A DNA stretch of 64,000 bases. Source: Fusarium oxysporum f. sp. lycopersici 4287. Lineage: Eukaryota; Ascomycota; Sordariomycetes; Hypocreales; Nectriaceae. Position 1 is the stretch's first letter. Every line of letters begins with the position of its first letter. The position numbers were made by a program, and so were the translations under genes. The stretch is from positions 275,669 through 339,668 of the forward strand of contig NC_030992.1 in NCBI RefSeq assembly GCF_000149955.1, read 5' to 3'. Positions 54,657 through 64,000 of the stretch are shown here, in pieces. The notes beneath the pieces were generated by a model. It was not told the origin of the DNA and did no database searches. It was given only the letters and a program-made list of their open reading frames with translations.

Positions 54657-56312
54657 ATGTTCAACAGTTCGAATTTTGTCGGGCCCAAGTCCATAGAGCC
54701 TCGATTTCATGAAAGGAAAATGAAACAGACATTAACTCCACTTGCGATGCAAGACGAACTTTTTGCACCTAATTCGTGTAAGACCTGTCGACAAAGGCGG
54801 GTCAGATGCGACAGGCTGCTTCCCAAGTGTCATCGCTGTGCATCCCTGTTGCTACCATGCGCAGGTTATGGGCGAAAGGAAAAGATTGTATGGACCAACA
54901 GTATGGCCTCTAGAGGAAAGATGATGGGAAAGGCCACTTTTGACACGATCACGGATAATGCCCATGATCATAAGGACATATCTGATATTGAGCTCTGCAC
55001 GAACTTCCCCGTCGCTGGGTCGCCGTTAGTAGACCCAAGCCTACAAAACATACCCAGAAGCTACCATGACTACATCCGCTACTGTGAGTCTCATCTGAGG
55101 GCCTTTTCGTTCAGTCACTCACCAACAATACTCCAGTTCACCAAGAGCTCTCCAAAGAGTGTGTCGTATACAACAACTCGCCCTTCAATCCTTTTCTTTC
55201 TCTTATGCTTTTAATGCCATCCAGTCAGGCTTTATCCCATATAATGATCTCCATCTCAGCCTTCCACATAGCGCACCGACTTGACATTAGTCAGGTCCAG
55301 CTGCAGCCAGATCATAGTGAGGTGCTGCGTATAGCACTTTTCAACAAACAGAAGGCGTTAAGATATCTCAAGCATGAGCTACAAGTTCAACCTGAGATTA
55401 ACACCGATGCAGTCATCGCCGCAGTGTTGCTGTTTGTCAATCTTGATGTAGTGGAGTTCGGCGGTCGAGGTTGGAAGTATCACCTACGGGGAGCTGAAGA
55501 GCTCATCCGAATTCGGAAAAGGTTTGTGATAGATAATTCAGAAAAGTGGATGCAGTATTTTGATACTGCTTGCACGACGTAAGATACCTGCCGCCAATGA
55601 AGAAAATTACCGAACTGACAGTTTTAGGTTCGGTATACTCGGCAGTACCCTTGTTCCGTCACAGTCACTACCTGTGGCACCAATGCCTTTGGACACTGGC
55701 TTACTAGACACACTTCGGAGATCCGAGCAACAGACATGGATCGGTTGTCCGGCAGACCTCCTCTCCTTACTGCGCGTCATGAATACGCTACGTACTGTAT
55801 CGGATCATTCCAGCCACGCGGACGAAACCGTCACTTCAATTCTCGATGGCTTGAACAATTTCTCGCCGCGATCCTGGGCGCATGACTTTCCAGATCCTCA
55901 GCATCATGAGTCAAGACATCATCTCGCCCACGCATACAAAGCAGCGGTCAGCATCTACGCCTATCACGCCATCAGGGAAACACTTGGCCAACCGCCATTA
56001 CCTGAGTTGGATATTTCTAGAATCTCAAAACTTGGCATATTACACATGTCTCAGATACCAGCAAGCGACTTCCATATCAAAAGCCTGGTATGGCCTGCTT
56101 TTGTTCTGGGCGCTGAAGCTCAAGATTTGCGTACGAGGGAAGAAGTCAAGAACATTATGCACAATATCTGGGTATCCTCATGCTGCTACAATGTCAAGAC
56201 TGCTACAGGGATGCTTGGGAGAATTTGGGAGCGGGGACAAGATGATAGTAAGGATAAATACAGTTGGTTGAGATTTATCTGGGAGCAAGACGAAAGCTGG
56301 TTGTTTCTTTGA
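54657..56312 (+). CDS. Zn2Cys6 fungal transcription factor (Fungal_trans_2 type)
   Basis: Three exons, 54657-55083, 55137-55578 and 55628-56312, phases consistent, encode 517 residues. The zinc cluster is SCKTCRQRRVRC / DRLLPKCHRCASLLLPC. After the first intron the protein continues with ELSKECVVYNNSPFNPF and HIMISISAFHIAHR, then KYHLRGAEELI, the usual order of the Fungal_trans_2 family. The first intron is not obvious because the unspliced frame stays open for a while; I placed it by the match to this family. It is head to head with the DUR3-like symporter, so it may control that gene. Confidence 0.84.
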
Positions 56313-56493
56313 GATGAAGATCAAAATGTAGCCAAGCATATGCCTTTAATCACAGCGCAAATTAAGATACCGTTTTGGCCAAATAATAATTTCTTTTATA
56401 ATAGATCCATTTCAGATCCCATAACTCCTTCATACATCGGTCCTCAACGCCAGAACCCCCTCTAACTATTGTTCTTCCACCTCATGCTCTCCC

Positions 56494-56946
56494 TTAGTTG
56501 ACCTTAGCCTGGCTAAGGTTCTGGATGATGTTACCACCATCAAATAGACCATTAGCAGCCTTGGCACGGCAAAGATCCTTTCCGCGCTCAATGACGTTGG
56601 CATCACATTGCAGGTTTGCCTGTGCAACGCAGCTAAGTCGGCCACCACCTATGACTATTGTCAGCGACATATTATACAATTTCTTTCACTGCCGCTACTT
56701 ACAGTTGTTACCACCGGGAACACAGCGACCGGCTTGGCCATTGGAAGCAGTGCAAGCGTCCTGCTTCAGGCTGGTGTTGGCGACACAGCATTCACCGCTG
56801 GGGACAGGTCGGCCGCCGTTCTGACCATTTTGACGGGTGACCAGGACAGCACTGCGAGGGGCGTTGCGCACACCCTCAGTGTCGACGATGCCGGCGGAGG
56901 CAAAGGCAGCGAGACCGAGAACAATGGCGGTGATAGAGAACTGCAT
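56494..56946 (-). CDS. small secreted cysteine-rich protein, effector candidate
   Basis: Two exons, 56946-56703 and 56648-56494, encode 132 residues. A clear signal peptide (MQFSITAIVLGLAAFASA) is followed by a short propeptide-like part and eight cysteines, one pair adjacent (GECC). The spacing does not match hydrophobins, which need two CC pairs, or CFEM domains. An upstream T-rich leader and tight intron fit a well expressed gene. Small secreted cysteine-stabilised proteins in plant-associated fungi are often effectors or antimicrobial proteins; nothing here shows which. No relative is recognised. Confidence 0.8.
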
Positions 56947-57642
56947 TTTGGATTGTTGAAGAAAGGTTTTTTTTTGGTTGGTTTCTGGCGACTGATTGTG
57001 ATGAAGAAGATATAGGATGTGAAGTGGATTAACCGACCAGCGGAAAAGAATTGAAAGTAGTGATTAAAATGAGATTGTTGAGTGAGAACTGAAGATCCAA
57101 AGACCGACGACCCGAAGCTTGGATTTATACTTTTCCCGTGAGGCAAAAGACCTCCTGCGATGCCTCTTTAGCGCTATCCAAAACGCGTGCGGCGTAGTAT
57201 TCCCTTGCCAAGCCATCGTCTCAAGACTTCTACCATGGCATACCGCATATTCTCGTGAGGCTAGGGAGGGCGTACTGAGATTGGATGAGACGAACAACGC
57301 CTGGTGTTCAGGTTGAGACCAATGAAACGGCTGCAAACAGTGAAACGGTTACATCCATCTCTTGCTACCTACCCCTGGCCTTGGCCCGGTAGTAGCCGCT
57401 TTGGGTTTAATCCCGACATCTCGCTTCCTCCGACGTCAGAGAAGTCATAACTGGCTATATGCACTAAGCCCCTTTAAGCATGCATGCAGGGGTCAGCGTT
57501 TATCAAAACGGGTAAGGAGCTAGATCTCCTGACAGATCTGAAGTATCTCCTTGTAAGACCAACAATTCTGGCTATTCTCTTGTTTTTAGCCGCTTTGCAA
57601 AATGTTTCCAGCCAATCTATTATTATAAGATACGAGACCCCA
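56947..57642. other. intergenic, secreted-protein promoter
   Basis: A 696-base spacer holding the promoter of the secreted protein and the 3' region of the BTB gene. A TATA-like TATAC/TATA stretch lies near 57008-57015 on the promoter side. Short frames here lack coding character. No RNA gene seen. Confidence 0.45.
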
Positions 57643-58799
57643 TTACTGGAAGTCTTCTAGGTCTAGACCTGGCACAGCAATGCCTAGGTCTTTCCCGTTC
57701 TGATACAGGCCCAAGCTCTTCTCGAGCTTACAGGGATCGAGACTCTTGTGGGTGCGCCAGTTAGGAGTCTTGATGCCACGAATGAGCTTCACTACAGAAA
57801 CAACACTGTAACCTGGAAAAGGCTCACTGGGCTTTTCCATTGGAAGATTCCTCTCCCGCATTTGTTTCATGAGATATCCAAGAAGTCTGCAAGAGCATTC
57901 TAGAGTGCAGCCAACGCGTCCTACAACAAGGTCTTCTTGCAAGCTGTACAATTGGGAAAACAGCTCATCTATGAGCTCGCAGCGCATATGATTTATCTTT
58001 TCTGCGTCATGTTGGTTATTTGCATCTATTTATCGAAGCCAGCAATGAACTCACCGAGGATTTGAGCTGGAATCGGCAGACATGTTTCGATAAGTCCAAA
58101 CGTATTGAGTATTGCGAATCTTGTTAGTCCCTTGAAGCCTGGTGTATGTGCAAAAGTCCTCGCGAGGAACAACACAATTGTCTCATCGTGGCCAAAATAA
58201 CCTGCATCGTCGATAACGTTTTCGTGAAAGGGCCAGAATGAGTATCCTGAAAAGTATGTTATCGATTGTCGCCAGGATTCGAAGAATATCTGTACAACCT
58301 CCCGGCAGTCATAATAGTCGACAATGACCCCAACTTGCGCTATGGCATCCATTGGTAGGTTGCCTGGTACGCTGTCGTGATGGCTGTGTATAATATCAAG
58401 CACTGTGAGGAAGGCTTCAGCATTCCAGTCGGATGCTTTGATTTCCAACATTCCTTTATTATTAGGTTTTGACTCCTGGTATTCCCCTTGGATCATCTTT
58501 CTGAAGACTGGCGATGCGAGACAGAGATGCTTGGCAGAGACGCGAAATTCAATATGGTTCGGATGGCCATCTTGCAGGTATGGTTGTAGCGATGCCATTT
58601 CATCCTTGGTCGCCGGTGGCTTCATAGCATCGGCTTGTTGTTTTTGAGACGAGTTGATCTCGACGGCCTTTTTTTCCGCTGATATTTCTTGTTCTATTGG
58701 CTCATGAATCTGCTGCAAATTCGGACACTGTAAAATCAACAGGGCATCTGCCTGCGGATCAAGCTCAAGCAGTGCTTTCTTCATTATGACTTTGGACAT
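57643..58799 (-). CDS. BTB/POZ-domain protein
   Basis: Two exons, 58799-58055 and 58001-57643, joined by a 53-base intron (GTGAGT...CGCAG, phase 1), encode 367 residues. The BTB fold shows FRVSAKHLCLASPVFRKMIQGEYQ near residues 85-110 and EAFLTVLDIIHSHH near 130-145, then a helical back part (VVQIFFESWRQSI). This is the common lineage-expanded fungal BTB type without Kelch repeats. BTB domains mediate dimers or bind Cullin-3; no partner is evident. Without the intron the frame ends at TAG soon after GFDK, so the intron is needed to reach the conserved-looking C-terminus. Confidence 0.78.
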
Positions 58800-59771
58800 T
58801 CAAGTCATCTGAGCTAGCTTACGGTCATGGAATCTTGGAGATTGGTTTCCCCGCCTTGGGCACAATTTTAACCTTTCTTAAATGGAAGGCCTCCCGCATT
58901 AATCACGTGCATGTCTTTTCAGGATGCTACCCGGTAGGAGTCTCAAATTTAATGACGTTGATGACTATGGTTATTGGTTTACTAGTTATCAGATTATTTT
59001 TCGTGTTGCTTTAAGTTATGATTATCTGCCGGTAACTTGCGCCTTGTATTTCTGGTGCTACGTTGAGTCATATTGCCTTTCATTACTCTTATGTTTTTGG
59101 AACTTGATTTATTCTGACGAGATTCACGAGACTTGTTCGACATGAAAATGTGGGTGCCAGCTCTTGCTAATAATAGTAGTACAGCTATACCTAATTTGTA
59201 ATAGCACTCCATAACCCTACTCTGCCATCCACCCGTCGCCACAAATCGCGTCGGGAAATCTATTATCCGAATCCAGCCTACCGACCGTATGTTGGCCTGC
59301 TTTCCCCTATCCGGAGCCAGTGGCTCACGAGGATGGATCACCCTTGTTTCAGCTATCTTATTGCAGAGTACGGAGGTATTTCGCCTCTTAGACACCATTC
59401 TTAAGCTCGATTTGGTACAATTACCTGGTCGTTACACATTCGCGAAGCTGTCACCATTTTAACGCCAGAATGCAGTGGGCATTGGCGCCTAGGGCACCCG
59501 CACAACGATGCCTTTTCAGCTATCCACTCGCAAGCTAGTATAAATTCAGAATATTAGCATTTACCTCGGTATAATGATGTGCAGTTATGTGCCTAGCGGC
59601 TCGCAAGCTTAAACTAACAAGGCTGTGAAATTCTTAATTATGCAGATTTAAAAGAGAGTAATCGCTGTCCTACGATTTCAGCAGTATCTTCTCACTACCA
59701 CCAAAACTCGTCTCCCGTCAAGTCTCCCCTTCCCGCCAATTTCGCCGAATCTGCACCCTGGCTCCGTTACC
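58800..59771. other. intergenic, 1 kb
   Basis: A 972-base spacer between divergent genes. A 134-codon minus-strand frame at 58994-59398 has no domain, intron or codon signal and I do not call it. The part near 59400-59640 is AT-leaning. No RNA gene or repeat recognised. Confidence 0.45.
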
Positions 59772-60164
59772 ATGTCTACTCGCACCTCGCCAGTACAAAT
59801 CACCGAATATGCGAGACCACGCGGCATCACCGCCCTCGTCTTTGGCGGCGCAGTATTTTCGTATTTATGCTTAGCTGGCGTCACCTTGATATCTGAACAC
59901 AACTCGATCTGGCAAACTCTCGACAATATCTCGCCGGGCAGCGCAGACACGTTTCGCTGGATTGTCAAGACAGGGGTTCCGCCACTTGTCGTGATACACA
60001 CCATCGAGGCCGTGGCATTTGATCGTACAAGGTTGATGCCACATCGCGTTCCCAGATGGGGATTACTTTGGTGGAAATGGGTCCTGAGCTGCTGGGTTGA
60101 GGGGATTGGATGTTGGCAGCGCTTTGCCTCGGTCGTCAACGCGAAGAAGGCGTCAGCAAAGTAA
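59772..60164 (+). CDS. small two-helix membrane protein (TMEM254/DUF4499-like)
   Basis: A single exon of 130 residues. Two hydrophobic segments are visible, ALVFGGAVFSYLCLAGVTL near 21-39 and PPLVVIHTIEAVAF near 70-83, with a Trp-rich WGLLWWKWVLSCW stretch after them that could form a third. It resembles small membrane proteins with a C-terminal DUF4499-type domain, but I hold this loosely. Function unknown. It is convergent with the lipoxygenase gene. Confidence 0.6.
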   Translation: MSTRTSPVQITEYARPRGITALVFGGAVFSYLCLAGVTLISEHNSIWQTLDNISPGSADTFRWIVKTGVPPLVVIHTIEAVAFDRTRLMPHRVPRWGLLWWKWVLSCWVEGIGCWQRFASVVNAKKASAK

Positions 60165-60709
60165 CGTCAAGAAGAGGGGAAATGCTTTGGGCATGGACTC
60201 GGGCACCTTCTCAGACAATCGAACGCGTCACTGATGAAGAGCAGTCGTCATGAATGTCCTGTGAATGGGGTCGAAAGACGGTGTAAGCATGATATAATGA
60301 TATTGTGTACAGATCGTCATCAGAAATGAAGGTTCGCTGACCATAAAGTTATACTTTAAGCAGCAGCGATGGTTATGAATCATATCGCTCATATGTATTG
60401 AGATGTGTTCGTTTCTTTGTGCTCGGGTGTAAGGTTCTTTCTACCCCTCAACTTTAGCATACGGTGGCAGAATCTTATTACTTCTCCAAGGTGAATGACA
60501 GGTCGGTGTTGCGGAGCGGCGTCTGTCGCGGTCTTCCAGCGGCCTGAGGACCGAAAGTCACTTCTTTGACGCTAAGTGTAGTTAAAGAATCACCAGGCAC
60601 AATATATGCATTCAATAGAAATTACTTCTTGATAACAGATGAATTACTATGCTACTGAAAACTGAGTGTAAATTGTGCAACCCCAGACTTAAGCTCCACA
60701 TGACGTTCC
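60165..60709. other. intergenic, convergent 3' ends
   Basis: A 545-base spacer between the small membrane protein and the lipoxygenase stop. It contains only 3' untranslated-type sequence; nothing else seen. Confidence 0.5.
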
Positions 60710-63001
60710 CTAAATCAAGATAGAAACCGCGGTAACCTCTGGCTGAAGCACAGGATACTCAATAGAACCCGGAGTCTGTATCGCAGAGATATAGTCAAAC
60801 GCCAAACCCGCATTCTTAAGTCGACTATAGAAAATCTCAGCCGCATCCTTGATAGCCTCCGAGTTCAACTCCTTGTTCTCAGTAACGGTGCGGTCCTTGT
60901 TAACATTGTACAAGGACTTGGCGTAGGTGATGAGGTTGTATCGGTCCTCAACCTTGAAGCTCAAGAGCTCGGGCAGTTGGGCAGCGAGAAGCCAGTCCTT
61001 CCACTTGGCATCCTTGGTACCGATAGGGAGAGCGTCGGTGAGATGCTGCTCGGTGTAGCCCTGAAGGTCCTGGAGGCTCTTGGGTAGAGGTGTGCAGAGC
61101 GCTGGAGGCTTGGATGGAACGAAGCTGTAGTAGTAGTCCTGGAGATAGTTGACAGCTGTGTGCTGGGGTGATGCTGTGTGAATGCACATGGTTACAGCGT
61201 CGATGAGCTGATCAACGGTGGTGATGGTTGGGAAGGTAGGGATCTGGCCACTGGTCTGAATCTCCTTGCACCAGTCGGCAATACAAGCTTCCTTAGCAAC
61301 GACATCATCCGAGGTATACTTCGTCTCAAGAACAGACTTGACGAATTCCCGGATGATACCCCAGAGGAGGTACATATCAGTAGCATAAGGATAGTTGCGG
61401 TACTTATCACCCATCTCACCCTCAATGTCAAAGCCTCGCTTCTTGAGATCGTTGGGAATGTACTTATCCTGGAAGTTGAAGTTCTTGTACGACCAGTTAA
61501 CCAGTCCGAAAGCGCCGACCTTGGGATCAGGTTTAGGCCCAGAGCCAAAACCGGAGATGCGAGCAATGACGAGGGGAACGAGAAGCTTGCGCGCAGCGTC
61601 GTTGAGAGCGAGCGTTCGGAACCAATGAGGGCTGAGGATCTCGTAGAGGATGTGACGCTCGGGAATGGTGCGGTTGGTGGCGACGATGATGGCCTCCTCG
61701 ATCATATGCGTGTCGACGAGGTGGGTAGCAACCTCGTGTCGTGCCCAGTCAGCTGTTTGGGCAACGGTCTTGGCGTATCTCCACGGCCAGTCGTCCTTCT
61801 CAGCGATCTTGCCCTCATCATCAGGGTTCAATCTCTGGTTGAAGATGGTGACTGAGTTATCGAGAGAGCCCTTGTAGTCAAGAGTGATGGCCAATGGGTG
61901 AAGCCGGCCGTCCTCGTGGAGCTGGAAAATAATCACCGACGCCGCTGCGTACCGATAGCTAGGCTGCCCAGCAGGATCAGGGTTCTTAATCGTGTTACAG
62001 AACTCTTCGTCGTCCTTGACGCTAGTGGCCTCGCGGAAGTAGGAATAATCCTGAATCAAAAGATCCTTGCCTTCCTCGAGCAACTTCTTCACCGCGTCAA
62101 GACCTTGCTTCTCTGCCTCGGCAATGTAAGCCTTGATCTTCTCAGCAGGAGCAGTCTCGATGGTCGATGGGTTAACACCGCTGAAGTGCTGTTGCGCAAA
62201 TTTGGCGTCAGAATACCAATCAGCGTGTTCGCCCATGTTTCTGCCTTTCATGATGTCTGCGTTCTGGCTTTGCTTGACGCCATTAACAACAGCACCATTG
62301 GGCTTCGCACTCTGGTCATCGGCAGATTCGGCCTTTGGTTGGTTGTCCTTGCTCCACTTCTCAACGTCTGCAAGAGTTGGTCCGACGTAGGGACCATCGG
62401 TAGATGAGAGTTCCTTGGGGATTATGAAGGAAAACATGGAAGCAATCTTGATGACGAAGTTCCTCTCGGTCTCGTTGAAGATCTGACCGACGCCGTCTTT
62501 TCTAGGGGCGCCATCCAGGCTTTGTTGCTCATCCTGAGGAAGGGTGTTCAGATGGGGAGGATAACAATCGCTGGGGTCGCTCCATTGGTAGGTGTTCTGC
62601 TTGAGAGCGAGATCACGCTTGACGGGGAAGATGGGCTCAAATCCCTGGGTGTCAAAATGAGAGGCAGCGCTAGTCAATATCAGTTAGCGACTTTGAAAAC
62701 GGTCAAGATAGGGACGTGTTGCTTACGCTTCTTCGAGAATCTTATACAGCTCAGTCAAGGCCAGGCGAGTGCCCATATAGGTACCCGTTTCAAGACCCTT
62801 GCGCGCAACAAGCTTGCCATCGAGAGCGCCAGTCTTGTCAGTGTTGAGGACGATGCCCTGTCTGAGAAGCTCGTTTAGGAAGACGCCTTTGTCCCAGACC
62901 TCTAAAGGATCGTCTTCAACAGCATAGTTAACTTTGGAGTTGAGAATCTCGTCCAATGTCAATTGAGGAGGGCGAGGTGCTAAAGGAGCTTCTGTTGCCA
63001 T
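60710..63001 (-). CDS. lipoxygenase (FoxLOX-like)
   Basis: Two exons, 63001-62727 and 62669-60710, with a 57-base phase-2 intron, encode 744 residues. The catalytic domain has the metal ligands of the family: WARHEVATHLVDTH supplies His403 and His408, TASPQHTAVN supplies His595 and Asn599, and the chain ends in Ile744 (SILI), the C-terminal carboxylate ligand. ATNRTIPERH follows the first motif as in plant and fungal enzymes. It oxidises linoleic or linolenic acid to hydroperoxides; FoxLOX of F. oxysporum is a 13S enzyme. No signal peptide is seen, so it is likely cytosolic. A Ser/Lys-rich insertion near residues 205-230 seems variable. All key residues are present. Confidence 0.92.
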
Positions 63002-64000
63002 GGTGGAAGATGTGCTTGCTTGATAGGAAAGAAGATTGGATGGTGAGAGGGATGAATGATGTAGAGATGAAGAAAGTGAATAGATATTTCTGTTGATGCT
63101 CCATCAACTACTTTATATATCTTATTTACCTGTCCATCTTAGTTACTCTACGAAGATGACAACTCTTCTCAGCAGCATAATCAACGTGGCCGATAACCCA
63201 AGATTGCCCCTCAGCCAACATCGCCTTGGCGATTAACACAAACAGTCTAGATCTTGTCAGCAGCATGCTGGTCAATAAAGTCGAGAACGCGTGATATTTC
63301 GGATAAGAACCTCAGCTCGCCACAAGAACAAAGCGACGTTTCTCAGCCAGCCACGGACCCATAGCTGCATCTCAAGAAAACGACCAGACGTGAAGGAACA
63401 TAGCCTCCGGCTAGCTAGCTTCGGTAAACGAACAGATGGCCCCAGACCGCGCGGCCCGAGCCTGTCTCGAACTAGCTACATAAGCGTCTAGAATCATTCA
63501 ACGTATCAGTCAATAATGCTTAGACGACAGTACTTGTTCAAACTATTAACTGCAGGAAATAGCTGAGCGGGTAAGCCGATGAATTGAGAACGCCAATCTG
63601 AGTCAGCGGCAAACCGTACAGGGAAGCCCCTGTTCTTAGTCAATGCTGCAGTAACTCCCAATGAAGATATATGCGTATAATCAGCCGAGACCAGGGGAGC
63701 CAGGTGAAGGCGCTCGCAAGAGAAGGATAGCAGCTGCGCAAATAAGCGGTGTGCATTTGGTCATCACGCTGAAACAGCTGCAGATGCGACGAGACCACGC
63801 GTCTCGCGCATAGGCTTGGACCCAGATCTAGGCCCTATTATGGCGCACACGATCTCAATTGTTTCAGTTGGCAGTACTAGCTTTATACCTCTGCATGTTA
63901 CCGTCTGTAAAACGGCTAGACTTTTCTATTGTGGCTGGCTAGTAGTACCAGAATTGGCAATACGCCCATTATAGTGCGGCTAAGGGTCTTAGACATGGCT
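63002..64000. other. intergenic to window end
   Basis: About 1 kb upstream of the lipoxygenase start. TATATA at 63113-63119 is a possible core promoter for the minus strand. The rest has no gene, RNA gene or repeat that I recognise; a 66-codon frame at 63291-63491 lacks coding signs. Confidence 0.5.

Noticed and set aside
58994..59398. 134-codon minus-strand frame
   Set aside because: No domain, introns, codon preference or promoter; composition looks random.

Overview
The window looks like a chromosome segment of a filamentous ascomycete. Introns of about 50-90 bases with GT..AG ends and CTAAC/CTGAC-like branch sites, HET-domain and NACHT genes, many Zn2Cys6 regulators, AT-rich RIP-like islands and a GPI-anchored WSC protein all fit. 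The lipoxygenase resembles Fusarium FoxLOX-type enzymes and the NACHT gene has a Nectriaceae-like N-terminus, so Fusarium or a near relative is my inference; species is not resolved. The gene content is accessory: regulators, oxidoreductases, transporters, self/non-self recognition genes and decayed genes. Only one clear housekeeping candidate is present, a BMT6-like rRNA methyltransferase.

Layout. 1-3675: two minus-strand HET genes (the first cut by the window edge) around a small helical protein. 4110-11480: an atypical SDR, two tandem Zn2Cys6 regulators and a bacterial-type Hsp31/HchA glyoxalase-like gene, the last divergent from an alcohol dehydrogenase that carries a frameshift. 12-25.3 kb: a decay zone with a frameshifted ADH, a frameshifted SNF2 helicase, a NACHT gene with two nonsense codons and a frameshifted STAND N-terminal-like gene. 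Two AT-rich islands lie in it; one intact medium-chain reductase (14445-15506) survives. 25.3-30.9 kb: an MFS sugar transporter divergent from a GH78 alpha-L-rhamnosidase, a likely rhamnoside-use pair. 31.3-38.5 kb: an F-box protein, a third HET gene, a Zn2Cys6 regulator and the BMT6-like gene.

38.8-48.0 kb is the most interesting block. It holds a succinate-semialdehyde-type aldehyde dehydrogenase, an SDR with a damaged C-terminal part, an isopropylmalate-dehydrogenase paralogue, a Zn2Cys6 regulator, an acetoacetate-decarboxylase family protein and a zinc alcohol dehydrogenase. The last two are divergent across a promoter with two copies of a CCG-N8-CGG element. There is no PKS, NRPS or terpene synthase, so it reads as a small-acid catabolic cluster I cannot match to a known pathway.

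48.6-63.0 kb: a mucin-like WSC cell-surface protein, a DUR3-like urea/polyamine symporter divergent from another Zn2Cys6 regulator, a small cysteine-rich secreted protein, a BTB protein, a small membrane protein and the lipoxygenase. Intron positions and reading frames below were worked out by hand from the sequence; no database search was run.
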